This document shows, piece after piece, positions 49,672 to 62,916 of a stretch of DNA of 64,000 bases. This DNA comes from Apostichopus japonicus (lineage: Eukaryota > Echinodermata > Holothuroidea > Aspidochirotida > Stichopodidae). The position numbers and the translations under genes are program-made. Positions within the stretch are counted from its first letter, which is position 1. Every line of letters begins with the position of its first letter. The notes beneath the pieces were generated by a model. That model saw nothing but the letters and a program-made list of their open reading frames with translations. It made no database searches and was not told the DNA's origin. The stretch lies in assembly GCF_037975245.1 (NCBI RefSeq), contig NC_092583.1:6049264-6113263 (forward strand), written 5' to 3'.

Positions 49672-52505
49672 CTAGCAAAAACAAGAATAAAAAACAACAT
49701 TTTAGTCATAGCAGGAGAAACTTTAAAACATGTTACTACCATACACTCACATATTTCATATTTTAAAATGAAGGTCTTTCACATATTCAAGGGTTGAGAA
49801 CTGTTCTCAAAAGATCATTGTTTCCAATTATTTTCTCAGCTTTGCTGTGATAATGGAAAATGCTCTCATGTATCCAACCCTTACCAAGAAGTTTATACAT
49901 TTTAGAAAGCTCACATACACCATCAGATATGAACCTCTTGGAAACTCTCATATCATCAGCACTATATAGCTAACATCAAAAACAAGTTTATTTCACAATA
50001 CACAATACACAACTACATTATGCTTCCACCCTCAATTTTCATTCTCTTTCTTCACATTTATGTTTGAATACAGCAAAGGTGTCAAGTGGATACAAATAAC
50101 TCAATGGCCCTGCAAAATAGTTCAAAAAGGCTCTTAAACTCTTATGTAATGGCATGAAAGAGACACATCCTCACAGCATTTTGCATGACAAAGACTTTTT
50201 TGCTTTGCTTGTATTTTGTTATACATATGAATATGGAACAATGTCAACAATTCAGAAGAGAATGTTTGTTTTTATCTTCATAATATTGAACTACCTTCTT
50301 CACAGAGATCATAACATTTCTACAAAACGTTTGATGAAATTCTGAATACAGAGAACCTGGACAAGTAAAGCAAACATTCCAAATGTAGCAGGTTTCAAAG
50401 AAGAAACCAACAAGATAATAATAGGAAAGAGAAGCTTTTAAAGATCATTTACTGATATGACCATCTTATGTGATTCACTTCATAGATGAATCAAGTAATA
50501 ACTAGCCAAATATAGGTTTTGTTAATTCAATCATATCTTGAATTCTGCACAAGATCTCAAGATGAAGTTTTTTACTAACATTGTGGAAAAATCTTCTTTT
50601 CCATGTAAGTGTTACATTGTCTGACACCAGAATATCCTTTGCATTACATTTCAGCAGAGGCATGCAAAGTTTAACTAGTTGATTTAAACTTTGTTCATTA
50701 AACTGACTGTTGCAATACATTATATTCAACTTTGAGATATTGAGTAGAGTATGTCACTCAATGGTGACAGCAGCTAACAGCAGCTAATAATGATTGTCTG
50801 ACAGTTCTCCATTGTGCATGTAGAGCTGCCTAAGGTTTCCATCACTCCAAAAACCAAACAATTTGAGGAATTAAAGCTATTGTTTCCTGAATAAACTTAA
50901 GTGACCATCTGAATTTTGGTGATAATAGCTCCTTTTCTCAGAAAGAACCATTGGATTGGTTCAGAGGAAAGGTAAACAACAGTTACAACTTGTTACAAAC
51001 AATACAGACACACAGACATCTCTAGTTGACATGAATAATGGTAATGGAAGCTTTGCAACCGAAAACATGACAAAAGGGAAAGGTGTAGTATGAGGAGAAA
51101 CATGATGATCAGTCTTGTAGCAAATGTAATGAATGAATCACCATCAATGTAAGACATGGCCATTGTCTACCGGTAGGTAGGGTAGTGTGGGTGAACAGGA
51201 TGTAGGTCTAATGAATATGATTATTCCTGATGTTACTATGTTACTGCTATATGCTTCACAAGGTCTTTTGAATACCTAGAATAATACTTGCATCACTTGA
51301 AAAACAACTTCATTTAGTATGTGTAAGAATATTGAACAAATGTGATCAACGAAATAAAGTTTGGTATTACAACTGTACAACGCAAGGATTAATACTTGAC
51401 TGCAATTGGATCATTCAGTAAGATAGTTTTACTGCACAGCAACTACTCCATGTATACTTATGAAATATTTCTTGATGAGTACCACAATAAAGGCAACATC
51501 AATGCCACACTGGTATTTACAGACAAATATGTAGAAGGCTTGAATTGACTATCATTGATACAAGGGTTATGTTTTCATTATTTGAAGAGAATAACTGTTA
51601 AACTGAAATATGATGCTTACATGAGTGAGTGAATGAATGAGTGTGAAGTAGTCTTATGAAGAAATTAAATGTGCAAGAGAATACCCATGTGGTAGATTTA
51701 AACTTAACAATCATAGCTATTGATTTAATTAAGGCATGGGTGATAGGCAACTAACTGAGGTAGGACTGACACATTCTATTTCATACACCCTAAAACACAT
51801 GCTTTACGATAATAAACATATAATATGAATTGGAAATATACTACCTTGGACTGTTTAGGTCATACTTTGTTATGAGATCTAAGGCTATTTGTTTAATATG
51901 AGGGAAGTGTATTGTATTTTTTCCCTGTAAATTGAGGATACACATGTGAAATTTCTGAGATGAGCTTGTCCTGATCTTTGCTTAGTTCAAACATGAAATG
52001 TTGTAATTGTGCTAGATGTTTGCTCACTGAACCAAATATAACACAACACAAGAGAATTGAGTGAAATCACATGCAATATTTCATGGACACTAACAAACAA
52101 CACATCAGAAGTTTGCACAAGATCACAGAAAATGCAAATGTCCAATGATTAGCAAATAAACTTCAGAAATGCAGCTCATAAGTAGGTAAATCAGGGACAC
52201 ACAGAACAGCATTGTTCTGAAAACCAAAGCAACAGCCAAAAAATACACAAAATATCCTGATGCATGAACCTGTTGAACAAAGGGAAGGTTGGCCAACCAG
52301 CAGCAAAAGGCAGGCATGTCTTCACAGTTGGTTTGCTGTTCTCAAATGTTAGCAATGATGTGGGTATACAAGATGAGACAGTGAGGAGACACTAAAAGAA
52401 AGTGTAGATGTAAAGGAATCACACAGATAGAGTGACAGAGTGTCTTATCGGTGCAGAAGTGCAACTATCATCTCTAAGAAACAAAGCATCATTGTTCTTA
52501 CTCAC
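49672..52505 (-). other. Intron between linker exon and SH3 exon
   Basis: The borders are GTGAGTAAG at the 5' end (52,505 downward) and TTTTTGCTAG at the 3' end. A hydrophobic 64-codon frame at 52,123-52,317 looks spurious: there is no splice context and low similarity to anything known. Additional small exons cannot be excluded. Confidence 0.65.
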
Positions 52506-53358
52506 AAACGCCTCGTCTGGTTCTGAACTGGAGGCAGATGTCAAACTCAGCCTACACTGTTGGAGGTGAAGTAAATCCTTGGCACCGTTTTCCTTTGTTG
52601 CTCTGGTATCTGACTCTGAGCTACCAGTCTGCCTAATCACATCCACAGCAGAATCCTTTTGAATGGACCCTGTGGATGCTCTCTTGGATCGTAAGGAGAC
52701 TCCACTGTCCCTTGAAGGACTACTGACTTCACACCTACCACTACTACAAACACCTAGAGAAAGGCTGCTTTTGTCTTCAGCCGGTAAACTCCCTCCATGA
52801 GCACTTTGTGTCCGCATCAAGGGGTTTTTATCAGGATTTGTTTCACCTAGATCTTTCTGACTTGATGTTGGAGATGACTTTTGACTATTTTTACTAAGAC
52901 TTTCTTTTGAAGAACCTGACTCTTTGCTACCTTTATGCAAACTTTCCTTTGATCCCATAGGACTTGTATCTCTTGATTTACTTGGTCTGAATGAATGGAA
53001 AAGCCCATCCAAAAATTTACGTTTAAATGACGGTGAATTGGGAAGGTCATCTTTTTCTCCAACATTTTTGGAAGTCGTACCTTTTGCACCTCCTTTGGCC
53101 TCTTTGTCTGCAGTTTTTCCATCTGATTTACGTTTGGAGTGTGATCCTGCCTTTTCCTTGTCTTTGAGTTCTGGCAGTGATATTGCAGCAGGTGCAGTCT
53201 GGTTTTTTCTTCGGTTGTTCTTTAAGCTGCTAAACTGTACATGCTGTTTTTGAAGTGATGTAGAACCTTCATTTTGAGAGTTAGCTTTGCGTAACTTGGT
53301 GCTAGCAGCACCGGACTGAGTAGGAACAGGAGCTGGAGGTAATCCCAAGGAGTCCAAT
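52506..53358 (-). CDS. trio: Trio-like gene, exon 8: Ser/Lys-rich linker
   Basis: This large exon (853 bp) begins after an ATATTACAG acceptor. Its first base completes a Gly codon with exon 7, and it then codes 284 residues starting LDSLGLPPAPVPTQ. The chain is disordered in composition: basic and polar, with KRKSDGKTADKEAKGG, a NSPSFKRKFLDGLFHSFRPS segment, repeated SKES(L) tetrads and many SP sites that could be phosphorylated. It links the PH domain to the SH3 domain. I chose the end at a strong donor, TTT|GTGAGTAAG, because it is phase 0 and joins the SH3 exon perfectly. Without splicing, the frame runs on 28 codons to TGA at 52,421-52,419, giving an alternative end with no SH3. No conserved domain was recognised in the linker itself. 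Confidence 0.82.
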
Positions 53359-53790
53359 CTGTAATATCAAGTAAAACTAGAGAGTAAATACACTGAAGGT
53401 GTCTAAATGTTAATAGCCTACAAACTTATCCTTTGGAAATGTTAAACCTTACTTACCAATGTATGTGATAGTATAAAAAATGGAAGTAACAATGTCAAGA
53501 AAATGGAAATATCGAAGCATTTTCCTGGACACCACATTTTACTTTGTAGGTATCTAGTACTTAAAAGAATATTCCAGAAGTTTTTGTAATATGATAGATA
53601 GAAGTCACAACCATGTTTTCACTGTTAAATGTTGGGGTTTCAAATGTCATTTTCTTTAACCTGTAAATCAGATATGGTGAAGTGTTTATTTTGTATTTGG
53701 GGGGTTATCTATCATTAATATGAAAACCTCAGTACTATTCTTTTAATAGCATAATCATCTTAAACCTTAAAACAAGCAACAAAATCTTAC

Positions 53791-53842
53791 CCACTGTCTA
53801 GACCCATCTGTTTGTTCTGATATGCAATTGGTGATTGCAGTG
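53791..53842 (-). CDS. trio: Trio-like gene, exon 7: post-PH helix
   Basis: A 52-bp exon between a TTTCTAG acceptor and a GTAAGA donor. It finishes an Ala codon started in exon 6 and codes LQSPIAYQNKQMGLDS, then leaves GG to pair with A of exon 8. The resulting ALQSPIAYQ matches the conserved ALQSPIEYQ segment that ends the PH C-terminal helix in Trio/Kalirin. Both split codons resolve without a stop, which strongly supports the exon although it is too short to be found as an open frame. Confidence 0.9.
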
Positions 53843-56053
53843 CTAGAAATGGAAAAGAAAAATGTATCACAAGGAATGAAATAGCAATTAAGTCAGATAA
53901 ATCAAAGTGACTAGTTATAAATCATAGGGATAACAAAGCATTTCATAATCCTACTAACTTCTTCTCCTTATCATATATTTTATTATCCCTCCAGTCTGTG
54001 TGAAAAAGTATTAAACTTTGTATTGAAATGTTAGGATTGGTCCCAAAGTGATGCATTATTCAAAGTGTCTGTTGAAATTGAGATTATTGACTAATGGACC
54101 TGAGGGAACTACCACAAACTAGCATGCCAATTGAGCAGGTGTTATATCACAGACTTCCAAACTAGCAATCAAAAATGTACAAAAAGACCACTCAGTAATA
54201 TGCGTGAGAAAAACCAATGGTGCACATGGTCAACAGTCCATGTGCTATCAACTAACACCATATATATCAACAACCCATTTAATTTTTCATAAGATATAGT
54301 TAGTAGCATAGCTAAACAGTTCAAAAGCGAGAGCCCTTCACGGTGACTTCCATCTCAACTGCTGTTGACACAAAGCCATAGATGTAATAATATGCATTTT
54401 CTCAGGTTTTTTTAAAAGTCACCCTGGAGATTAACTGTTTCTACCACTTTACCACTCAAAATTCAAGAGTGGCACACACTACAACAGAGAGCACAAACTG
54501 AACAGCGATAATGTTGTATGTGACAGAGCACTGGTCCTTATATCTTACAAATTGCACTTATTCTTCCTGAAATGTGTGACTTTTTTGTATTCAAAACCAG
54601 AACTTTGAGGAAAACCTCAACATTTTGACAATTTGTATCAGAATTTATCTGAAAACTAATACTTTATATAAAAATTTCCACTATACGCTTGAAAAAAGGA
54701 CCTTGTAATGTCGGAAGATTGACTTGTATCGAAATTTGACTTGTATCAAACTTCTGACTTCGCTACCCCAATGTGTATCCAAAGTTCAACTAGTTTGTAT
54801 AATATTTTCATTTGTCTTTTTACAATTTTCTTACTGCTTGTGTTGATGTTGTATTTTGATATCTGGAGATCATAATCTCATAATTTTGACTTTTCATCTG
54901 AATATATAATTTGTTAATTTTGGCTTTAATTGAAATTGTGGCTTGTACTAGAAAATTTCTACAAATTTGAAGCAATTGTAATTATTTCATCTCTTTCAAC
55001 TTTTTGTCGATAGTTAGAGAACAGAAATCACAAAATCTACAGACCATGAGGTGTATGTAATAAAAATTGATAATTTTACTGCCTTTCACTCTATTTTCTA
55101 AATTAATACAATGATTCAGCAGAAAGATTGAGCACTGCCATGGAGTGCATCCCTAGTTGAACCAGTTTATAGATTAATTGTGTATTCCTTCCTGGCATTG
55201 ACATATCTCTGTGCTTGAATTAATGCAGTTGATACTATTTCAGACTGGTTCATGCAGTGTGTTGTGAGCAGTTGATCTATCTGTCAACTGGAAAGAACAG
55301 CTATTAACCACACAAGACAGACTATGGCATTGGCATGTTCTCATTCATAATTTATTCATGCAAAAACATGACTTCACTAGTGGCCCAAGCTCACTGAAGA
55401 GCTATGCCTTCTGGATATAGTGTTCACAAGCTTTCTGTTAAAAATAGCATTAAGTCCCACCTACTATTTTTGCTAGTAATTATATTCAACATCAACATTT
55501 TCATAGCATGAACCCTTCCATACTTGCTAACATCACACACATGTGAAATACAACAGAAAACAAAATTGTAGTTGTTAATATATGGTAATTTTTATAGTCC
55601 TACATTATGTCCCCCCCCCCAACCCAATCATTAATATGAATGACATTGTTCTTAAACCATGGTGCGTATGAACAGCTCAATGGCTATCTGTATGCAATAT
55701 ATGACATGAAATTTAATGCAAACTTCCAGAGATATCTATCCTGCTAACAAGCTTTCTTTAAAAAAAAAATTAAGCCTGCCTCCCACATGCACATTCAATA
55801 ATTGCAACATTTTTATAACATAAACAATTACATAGCAAACTAGGGCCATTTTAATATTGGAACATTATGCTCCGCCAACATTTTAATATGCATGAATAAA
55901 AACAATGGAGCACATATACAGCCCAATACCCCTTAAAATTAGAATTGTTGCGAGGACATGTTGATTCATTAGAAATCACAACCGAGAACCTGGAATTCTT
56001 TGTTCAAGTCCTTGGTCAGAATAAAAAAACAAACGCACGCACACATATAGTGT

Positions 56054-56084
<31 letters not shown>

Positions 56085-56386
56085 AATTTATATGTGTGTG
56101 TATATATATATATATATATTTCTCACAGATATATGTATTTTTGTCTAAATCAACAAGGAGTATCAACTGAATTACATTTGTCCATGTTTGTCTATAATCT
56201 ACAACTTCCCTTGTCAATGGCATAATCTCAGTAAATTTGGCTCATGTTGACCTAGTCATTAACATCTTGCTCTCCCAATTGTGTAGACAGTGTAAATTGC
56301 AGACAGCAGCAAACAGCAACAAATTGTTGATCATGTTGACCATGTAAACATAACAGAAATCAAGTATAACACCGTTGATGAATTAC
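53843..56386 (-). other. Intron between exons 6 and 7
   Basis: Borders are GTAATT and TTTCTAG. It includes TA/TG microsatellites at about 56,056-56,120, a C run at about 55,611 and an A run near 55,760, but no further exon that I can support. Confidence 0.7.
56047..56120. repeat. TA/TG microsatellite pair in an intron
   Basis: Two TA runs (about 56,056-56,083 and 56,101-56,119) are separated by AAATTTATATGTGTGTG. Simple-sequence DNA, probably length-variable. Confidence 0.9.
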
Positions 56387-56549
56387 CTCTGAGAAAGTTT
56401 TGCTGCTGCTGTAGGAGGCTTTCCAATTCGTTTACCCAACTTTCTTTTTCTTCATCACTTTCTGCCTGTAGTAGCAACTCTTCAGCACCTCGTTTTGCTA
56501 TTTTAAATCTAAGAGGTTCTCCATCATCAATCAACTTCATCTCATTAAC
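56387..56549 (-). CDS. trio: Trio-like gene, exon 6: second half of PH domain
   Basis: A 163-bp exon after a CTTCAAG acceptor. It codes VNEMKLIDDGEPLRFKIAKR and onward through ELLLQAESDEEKESWVNELESLLQQQQNFLR, and ends one base into an Ala codon (donor GTAATT). The ESWVNELESLL stretch is the amphipathic C-terminal helix of the PH fold with its near-invariant Trp. The central loop is shorter than in vertebrate Trio. The PH domain supports the DH domain and membrane or GTPase contact. Confidence 0.92.
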
Positions 56550-56670
56550 CTTGAAGAAAAACAAACAAGTATATTTCTTTATCTGATTGGTTCTTCTCTG
56601 TTAGCTGAAAAATTGTTGATCTGTGTCGTAGAAACACAAGGCCAGAGCAAATAAAATGATATACACTCAC

Positions 56671-56856
56671 CTTCATGCTGTTCTTAAAGATGTAACCTGG
56701 ATTGCTGAAACCTTTCTTTTTCTCCAGAGGTTCACTAAGAATAATGATTTGCTCAAATAGAAATATCCTTCTCTCCTTCCACTTGGGTGCAGAGATGCTC
56801 TCTGAGACAGATAGTGTTCCTTGTCTTAGTAGAGGACCTTGGGCGTTAATTTTGCC
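56671..56856 (-). CDS. trio: Trio-like gene, exon 5: first half of PH domain
   Basis: A 186-bp, phase-0 exon (acceptor TCATTTCAG, donor GTGAGT) coding 62 residues. It begins GKINAQGPLLRQGTLSVSES, passes through KERRIFLFEQIIILSEPLEK, and ends PGYIFKNSMK. The GK-AQG-LL-Q start, the RR-FLFEQ-I-SEPL strands and the KKKGF-PGY-FKNS turn are hallmark wording of Trio/Kalirin PH domains, closest to the second module. It joins exon 4 as LQGWD-GKINAQG, matching the family's LQGFEG hinge. Confidence 0.93.
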
Positions 56857-59800
56857 CTGAAATGATACAAAAATATCATGAAATAAATACATAGAAGAAA
56901 AAGCTGATGATTGGAATATACTGATAAATTTCACAAGTGGAGACAGTTGAAGCTACTGTGACTTCACAGTTTGTCTCTCAGAGCAAAGAGCACAAATAAC
57001 CTCTTTACATGTAAAATAACAATGCTAATTACATGACACAGGCAATCAATGAGCTGCCGTCTATAAAGTGAAATTCAGTATAATGGTACCAACCACCAAA
57101 TACTACTAGTTTGGTAGTTAGCCAACTGCTTTCTCTAACAAAACAAGAAACAGAAACAAATCCCATCTGGTACTTATTAATCAATGTGAAATAACCAAAC
57201 CCCATTGGTCAAATAATCCAGAGGTGTAAGGAACATGGCTCTTATTGGATGCATCAGAACCTAATCCATACAAACACTTTAACTATTCCTGTAGATACAG
57301 GTTTGGAACAATGACTGCCACTTACAATACTATGCAATGACTTCCACCATCAATAGTCTTGTTTCAGCAAGGTCTTTTGTTCTCCTGACTTGTATGTATT
57401 ACAAGCTATGAGTATGGGTGGTGTGGAAATTAAATGACTTTTATGTATTACAAGCTATGAGTATGAGTGGTGTGGTAATTAAATGACTTCTATGTATTAC
57501 AAGCTATGAGTATGAGTGATGTGGGAATTAAACGACTTGTATGTAATACAAGTTATGAGTATGGGTGGTGTGGGAATTAAATGACTTGTATGTATTACAA
57601 GCTTTGAGTATGGGTGGTGAGGTAATTAAATGACTTCTATGTATTACAAGTTATGAGTATGGGTGGTGTGGGAATTAAATGACTTGTATGTATTACAAGT
57701 TATGAGTATGGGTGGTGTGGGAATTAAATGACTTGTATGTATTACAAGCTTTGAGTATGGGTGGTGTGGGAATTAAATGACTTCTATGTATTACAAGTTA
57801 TGAGTATGGGTGGTGTGGGAATTAAATGACTTCTATGTATTACAAGCTATGAGTAAGAGTGGTGTGGGAATTAAACGACTTCTATGTATTACAAGCTTTG
57901 AGTATGGGTGGTGTGGGAATTAACTGACTTGTATGTATTACAAGCTATGAGTATGGGAATTAAAAGACTTGTATGTATTACAAGCTTTGAGTATGGGTGG
58001 TGTGGGAATTAAATGACTTCTATGTATTACAAGCTTTGAGTATTGGTGGTGTGGGGATTAAATGACTTCTATGTATTACAAGCTTTGAGTATGGGTGGTG
58101 TGGGAATTAAATGACTTGTATGTATTACAAGTTATGAGTGTGGGTGGTGTGGGAATTAAACGACTTGTATGTATAACAAGCTTTGAGTATGGGTGGTGTG
58201 GGAATTAAATGACTTCTATGTATTACAAGCTATGAGTATTGGTGGTTTGGTAATTAAATGACTTCTATGTAATACAAGCTTTGAGTATGGGTGGTGTGGG
58301 AATTAAATGACTTCTATGTATTACAAGCTATGAGTAAGAGTGGTGTGGGAATTAAACGACTTCTATGTATTACAAGCTTTGAGTATGGGTGGTGTGGGAA
58401 TTAAATGACTTGTATGTATTACAAGCTATGATTATGAGTGGTGTGGGAATTACACGACTTGTATGTAATACAAGCTTTGAGTATGGGTGGTGTGGTAATT
58501 AAATGACTTCTATGTATTACAAGTTATGAGTATTGGTGGTGTGAGAATTAAATGACTTGTATGTATTACAAGCTTTGAGTATGGGTGGTGTGGGAATTAA
58601 ATGACTTCTATGTATTACAAGCTTTGAGTATGGGTGGTGTGGGAATTAAATGACTTGTATGTATTACAAGTTATGAGTATGGGTGGTGTGGGAATTAAAT
58701 GACTTGTATGTATTACAAGTTATGAGTATGGGTGGTGTGGGAATTAAATGACTTGTATGTATTACAAGCTTTGAGTATGGGTGGTGTGGGAATTAAATGA
58801 CTTGTATGTATTACAAGTTATGAGTATGGGTGGTGTAAGAATGAAATGACTTGTATGTATTACAAGCTTTGAGTATGGGTGGTGTGGGAATTAAATGACT
58901 TGTATGTATTACAAGTTATGAGTATGGGTGGTGTGGGAATTAAATGACTTGTATGTATTACAAGTTATGAGTATGGGTGGTGTGGGAATTAAATGACTTG
59001 TATGTATTACAAGCTTTGAGTATGGGTGGTGTGGGAATTAAATGACTTGTATGTATTACAAGTTATGAGTATGGGTGGTGTAGGAATTAAACGACTTGTA
59101 TGTAATACAAGCTTTGAGTATGGGTGGTGTGGGAATTAAATGACTTCTATGTATTACAAGCTATGAGTAAGAGTGGTGTGGGAATTAAACGACTTCTATG
59201 TATTACAAGCTTTGAGTATGGGTGGTGTGGGAATTAACTGACTTGTATGTATTACAAGCTATGAGTATGGGAATTAAAAGACTTGTATGTATTACAAGCT
59301 TTGAGTATGGGTGGTGTGGGAATTAAATGACTTCTATGTATTACAAGCTTTGAGTATTGGTGGTGTGGGAATTAAATGACTTCTATGTATTACAAGCTTT
59401 GAGTATGGGTGGTGTGGGAATTAAATGACTTGTATGTATTACAAGTTATGAGTGTGGGTGGTGTGGGAATTAAACGACTTGTATGTATAACAAGCTTTGA
59501 GTATGGGTGGTGTGGGAATTAAATGACTTGTATGTATTACAAGCTTTGAGTATGTGTGGTGTGGGAATTAAATGACTTGTATGTATTACAAGCTATGAGT
59601 ATTGGTGGTTTGGTAATTAAATGACTTCTATGTAATACAAGCTTTGAGTATGGGTGGTGTGGGAATTAAATGACTTCTATGTATTACAAGCTATGAGTAA
59701 GAGTGGTGTGGGAATTAAACGACTTCTATGTATTACAAGCTTTGAGTATGGGTGGTGTGGGAATTAAATGACTTGTATGTATTACAAGCTATGATTATGA

Positions 59801-62065
59801 GTGGTGTGGGAATTAAACGACTTGTATGTAATACAAGCTTTGAGTATGGGTGGTGTGGGAATTAAATGACTTGTATGTATTACAAGTTATGAGTATGGGT
59901 GGTGTGGGAATTAAATGACTTGTATGTATTACAAGTTATGAGTATTGGTGGTGTGGGAATTAAATGACTTCTATGTATTACAAGCTATGAGTATTGGTGG
60001 TGTGGGAATTAAATGACTTGTATGTATTACAAGCTTTGAGTATGGGTGGTGTGGGAATTAAATGACTTCTATGTATTACAAGTTATGAGTATGGGTGGTT
60101 TGGGAATTAAATGACTTGTATGTATTACAAGTTATGAGTATGGGTTGTGTGGGAATTAAATGACTTCTATGTATTACAAGCTTTGAGTAAGGGTGGTGTG
60201 GGAATTAAATGACTTGTATGTATTACAAGTTATGAGTATGGGTGGTGTGGGAATTAAATGACTTGTATGTATTACAAGCTTTGAGTATGGGTGGTGTGGG
60301 AATTAAATGACTTGTATGTATTACAAGCTTTGGGTATGGGTGGTGTGGGAATTAAATGACTTGTATGTATTACAAGCTATGAGTATGGGTGGTGTGGGAA
60401 TTAAATGACTTGTATGTATTACAAGCTTTGAGTATGGGTGGTGTGGGAATTAAATGACTTCTATGTATTACAAGTTATGAGTATGGGTGGTGTGGGAATT
60501 AAATGACTTGTATGTATTACAAGCTTTGAGTATGGGTGGTGTGGGAATTAAATGACTTCTATGCATTGCAAGTTATGAGTATGGGTGGTGTGGGAATTAA
60601 ATGAGTAATGTGGATTAGTCAAGCAAACTAATACCTGTAGTGATAACAGTCCCTGACAACTGTATCACATTTAAGATGACAATGAAATTGATACAGAACT
60701 CTGAAAAATGTAGTGACTTATCTAACAAAGAATGTTGAATGCGGCTTTCATATTGAGAAGAAATTCGCTGTATGAGATGGGAGAAAAATTCTATTCTATG
60801 CTTTACAGTTCAGTAAAAATGACTTTATTTGCACAAAGACAGTTAAGAGCAAAAAATGAATGTGGATACAACTCCCCAATGGAGGCAACTATAAATGAGA
60901 AGATTTGATACTGATAATACCTATCAGAATAGCCATAGAAAGAGTATAGGCAATACTTAAGCCAGTGATATCAGGATGAATTAAACCCTGAAGCCCTTAG
61001 TTGGTGACAATCACTATTTCAACCATTTATTTGCTGGTGTACCAGTCAGGAGTGCATAACATGAAGTCATGCTTGTTTTATTCAAGCAACTACATTCATG
61101 ATTTGTATGTATTAAGTTGATTTGTACTGATTTGCTTGTAAATATGTAAATACAAGCCAATCAACCCAGAATATTGTCTGGGAAATACAAATGCAAACAG
61201 GGTAAGTGATTCCTTGGCAAATTTGCACTAATGCAGACCTCAGCAGTCTACTACACTGAACTTTGTGAGTTATTGTGTTTGCATTTCTGAGACTTTGGCA
61301 CAGACAACAATAGAGTTATTGTTATCTTAATACCAGTATGAACTTCAGTAAGGATACACTTTGAGTTACCATGTTTAAAAGGTTTTCATACTCTGAGCTC
61401 TGATGACCTCAAATGACCGATGACTTTCAAATGATTCTTGTACTCAATAAGGTATATCTACATACCAAGTATGAAGTTCTTCCACCTCAGACCTTTTGAA
61501 AGTACAGTGTTTTACATTCAGACTGAGGACCACATTGTGTTTTCCATTGTTCAAATTTATGTACTCTAACCTTAACAATAGCAATTATAACTAGAATCCT
61601 TCTGAGGATATGGTGATTCTTTTCAAATGATGTCTGAGGACTAAGAATTGCTTTGTTCAAGTACTAAGTCAGAACACAAGACAAGTGCACACACACATAA
61701 TCTATCACAAAGATTCCTTTTGCCTAGAGCAAGGACTAGAAAATAATGTAATCATACATATTTTCTAAAAACTTACAGCAGTTATAAAGGTTCTCCAAAA
61801 TTGAAAATTTATATTGTTAATTGACCTTTAAGGTTCCATATCGTAGGCTTGAACAGTGTGTTTTATTGAATGTGATGAATAGAATTTCTCCATCTATATG
61901 TAAACCAGGAGATTGAATGGATATTACCATCAGATCATCTGGTTGATAGCTGTTCTAGGTGAGAAATATTTACTTCCATCCATTTTAAAATGGATTTTAC
62001 TTGTGTACACAATGGGATCAGTTATCTGAAATATATTAAACATAAGGTCACAGTTATATACTTAC
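56857..62065 (-). other. Intron splitting DH and PH exons, with minisatellite
   Basis: This is the largest visible intron, 5209 bp, with GTAAGT and TTTCAG borders. More than 60 percent of its length is the 49-bp minisatellite at 57,386-60,604. The remainder is AT-rich with no recognised exon. Confidence 0.85.
57386..60604 (+). repeat. 49-bp minisatellite in the DH-PH intron
   Basis: About 66 tandem units of 49 bp. Each begins near TGACTTGTATGTATTACAAG, continues with a CTTTGAGTATGGGTGG or TTATGAGTATGG phrase and ends with GTGTGGGAATTAAA. In about half the units CTTGTATGTATTACAAG is a perfect 6-bp-stem hairpin; in the others the G is C (CTTCTATG), breaking one pair. One 13-bp-deleted unit near 57,940 reappears near 59,255 in the same context, as does a TAACTGACTT variant (57,921 and 59,235), showing duplication of a block within the array. 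Copy number is likely polymorphic. Confidence 0.97.
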
Positions 62066-62143
62066 ATCCCAGCCCTGAAGTCTGCTTACAGCCATCATAT
62101 CATTGGCCTGCTTAGGCACAACGCACATGATACGTACTGCTGT
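62066..62143 (-). CDS. trio: Trio-like gene, exon 4: end of DH domain
   Basis: A 78-bp, phase-0 exon (acceptor TGATTTCAG, donor GTAAGT) coding TAVRIMCVVPKQANDMMAVS then RLQGWD. It fits the last DH helix of Trio/Kalirin, where the pattern is A-V-MC-VPKR-NDMM--GRLQGF. The exon has no stop context of its own and is too short for frame scanning, but phase, splice sites and residues all agree. Confidence 0.92.
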
Positions 62144-62916
62144 CTGAAATCAGAGAAATAAACACAAATACATTGATAAAACTAAGCAAACTTATTATGT
62201 GAGTCATGAATTATGTTTGCATCTTCTATTCTTCGTGTTAAGAAAATATATAGCCATCCATCGAATAAAAGCTGCCTTTAACGTGATCATTTGAAGTTTT
62301 AAGACTTTTTTCTCTATTATAGTGTAAGAAAAGACTCAAGTGTACCTGGATAGATTGCACCTCCAAGTAACAAACGACAAAGCCTACCTCAGAGTTTTTG
62401 CATTCTATGATGGTTGACCAGCCTACAGAATACGACTGATTCCTTCATGTTTGTCCTGTACGCTTTTCTAGATGGAATGATTTGAATATCTTCCCTGCAT
62501 TCATGCTAACAATCATGACCTTTCCTTTTTACTCTGAATAATGATAACAATTTATTGTGTGGAACTGTAATAGCAGTAATAGCAGGTCCTGTGTAGTTCT
62601 TATCTTTTGCTTTTGAAAGGTGATGTTTTTGTTGTAAAACTTACTTTTGTAATTTCACACACAGTTTATACGAAGAAGCCCAAACCTTGTGAGACTAATG
62701 TAAAAGAAGACTTTATGGTGCCATATTTCTAAGGAGTAATGCTGTCTGAAAATATTCTTTGCACCTCCTTTCAATAGCAAAAGCTGCATACTGTTCCAGG
62801 AGCAACTTGCAGATAATAACTGGGTGAGAAAATAGTGAATCCAACAGGTCGATAGAATAGTATTAATGATGTGATAAAATCCAAGCATCAAGTCAGTTTG
62901 TGATGCCAAAATAGTC

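Noticed and set aside
52123-52317. Hydrophobic 64-codon frame on the minus strand
   Set aside because: It lies inside an intron of the Trio-like gene, has no signal for splicing in phase and no known domain.
52924-53253. 109-codon plus-strand frame opposite the linker exon
   Set aside because: Antisense shadow of the Ser/Lys-rich coding exon.
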